Notes under the pieces: generated by a model
What the model saw: the letters and a program-made list of their open reading frames with translations, nothing else
Database searches by the model: none
Told to the model about the DNA's origin: nothing
Shown: positions 5,731 to 5,867 of the stretch, piece by piece
Layout: every line of letters begins with the position of its first letter
How positions within the stretch are numbered: position 1 is the first letter of the stretch
Position numbers and translations under genes: made by a program
Assembly (NCBI GenBank): GCA_038231615.1
Contig: JBBRLA010000560.1
Location: 1-5,867 of the forward strand
Source of the DNA: JBBRLA01 sp038231615
Lineage (GTDB): Bacteria > Myxococcota_A > Polyangia > Palsa-1104 > JAEUJZ01
Direction: 5' to 3'
DNA length: 5,867 bases

Positions 5731-5867
5731 ATGCCGACACCGATGAAAATCCTCATCCTCGACGACCAGCGGGCTGCGCGGCGGGTGCTGCGCTCGGTGC
5801 TTTCCTCGATGGAAGACCTGCTCTTCGAGGAGGCCTCCACCTTGGACGAGGCGCTGCGCCTGTGCAA
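5731..5867 (+). CDS. Response regulator receiver (CheY-like) domain, N-terminal part only
   Basis: Seen: 45 complete codons before the right edge. MKILILDDQRAARRVLRSVL matches strand 1, the acidic pair (D11, D12) and helix 1 of a receiver domain; EEASTLDEALRLC matches strand 2 and helix 2. Family knowledge: the acidic pair binds Mg2+ and a downstream Asp near residue 55 accepts phosphate from a histidine kinase; that Asp lies beyond the window, so neither phosphorylation competence nor the output domain can be judged. Start: ATG 5731 gives a four-residue lead (MPTP); ATG 5743 would start exactly at MKILIL. Neither has a strong Shine-Dalgarno sequence; GATGGG (5715-5720) is ten bases before 5731. 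It is divergent from bolA. Confidence 0.82.
   Translation, partial: MPTPMKILILDDQRAARRVLRSVLSSMEDLLFEEASTLDEALRLC

Noticed and set aside
5546..5740. A 64-residue minus-strand open frame between bolA and the response regulator
   Set aside because: The product is Pro/Gly-rich without a domain, codon use is not gene-like, and it overlaps the receiver gene start.

Overview
The window is a GC-rich bacterial segment with strong G/C preference at third codon positions. A very large membrane-anchored Hanks-type Ser/Thr kinase with an Ala/Pro/Ser-rich linker, next to a polyprenol-dependent GT-C glycosyltransferase, a BolA protein and a response regulator, suggests a delta-proteobacterial lineage such as Myxococcota. 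That placement rests on gene style and composition only; there is no rRNA or marker gene to settle it.

Layout. (1) 16-3297, plus strand: a 1093-residue kinase-like membrane protein. It has an N-terminal kinase fold, a linker of about 560 residues built partly from in-frame tandem repeats, one transmembrane helix near residues 854-876, and a helical, TPR-like C-terminal domain predicted to be outside the inner membrane. Its two key lysines are arginines and the helix-C glutamate position is aspartate, so it may be a pseudokinase or a weak kinase. (2) 3298-3525: an intergenic region dominated by a 38-bp direct repeat present twice at a 70-bp offset. The second copy runs up to the start of the next gene. 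(3) 3526-5175 (or from 3517), plus strand: a multi-pass GT-C glycosyltransferase of the PMT/ArnT-like group. (4) 5172-5513, minus strand: a BolA-family protein, convergent with the glycosyltransferase; the two stop codons share one CTAG. (5) 5514-5730: the upstream region of bolA, holding a doubtful small ORF and no clear promoter. (6) 5731 to the right edge, plus strand: the first 45 codons of a CheY-like receiver domain, cut off before its phosphoacceptor aspartate.

How the genes work together. The genes do not form one obvious operon. The glycosyltransferase has its own 228-bp upstream region, bolA runs the opposite way, and the response regulator starts a new plus-strand unit divergent from bolA. 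The kinase-like protein and the receiver protein are both signalling components, but nothing in the sequence links them to each other or to the glycosyltransferase.

I see no CRISPR array, tRNA, rRNA, insertion sequence or recognisable defence system. The points most worth a second look are the altered kinase catalytic residues, the repeated element in front of the glycosyltransferase, and the shared-stop arrangement with an adjacent GC-rich hairpin.
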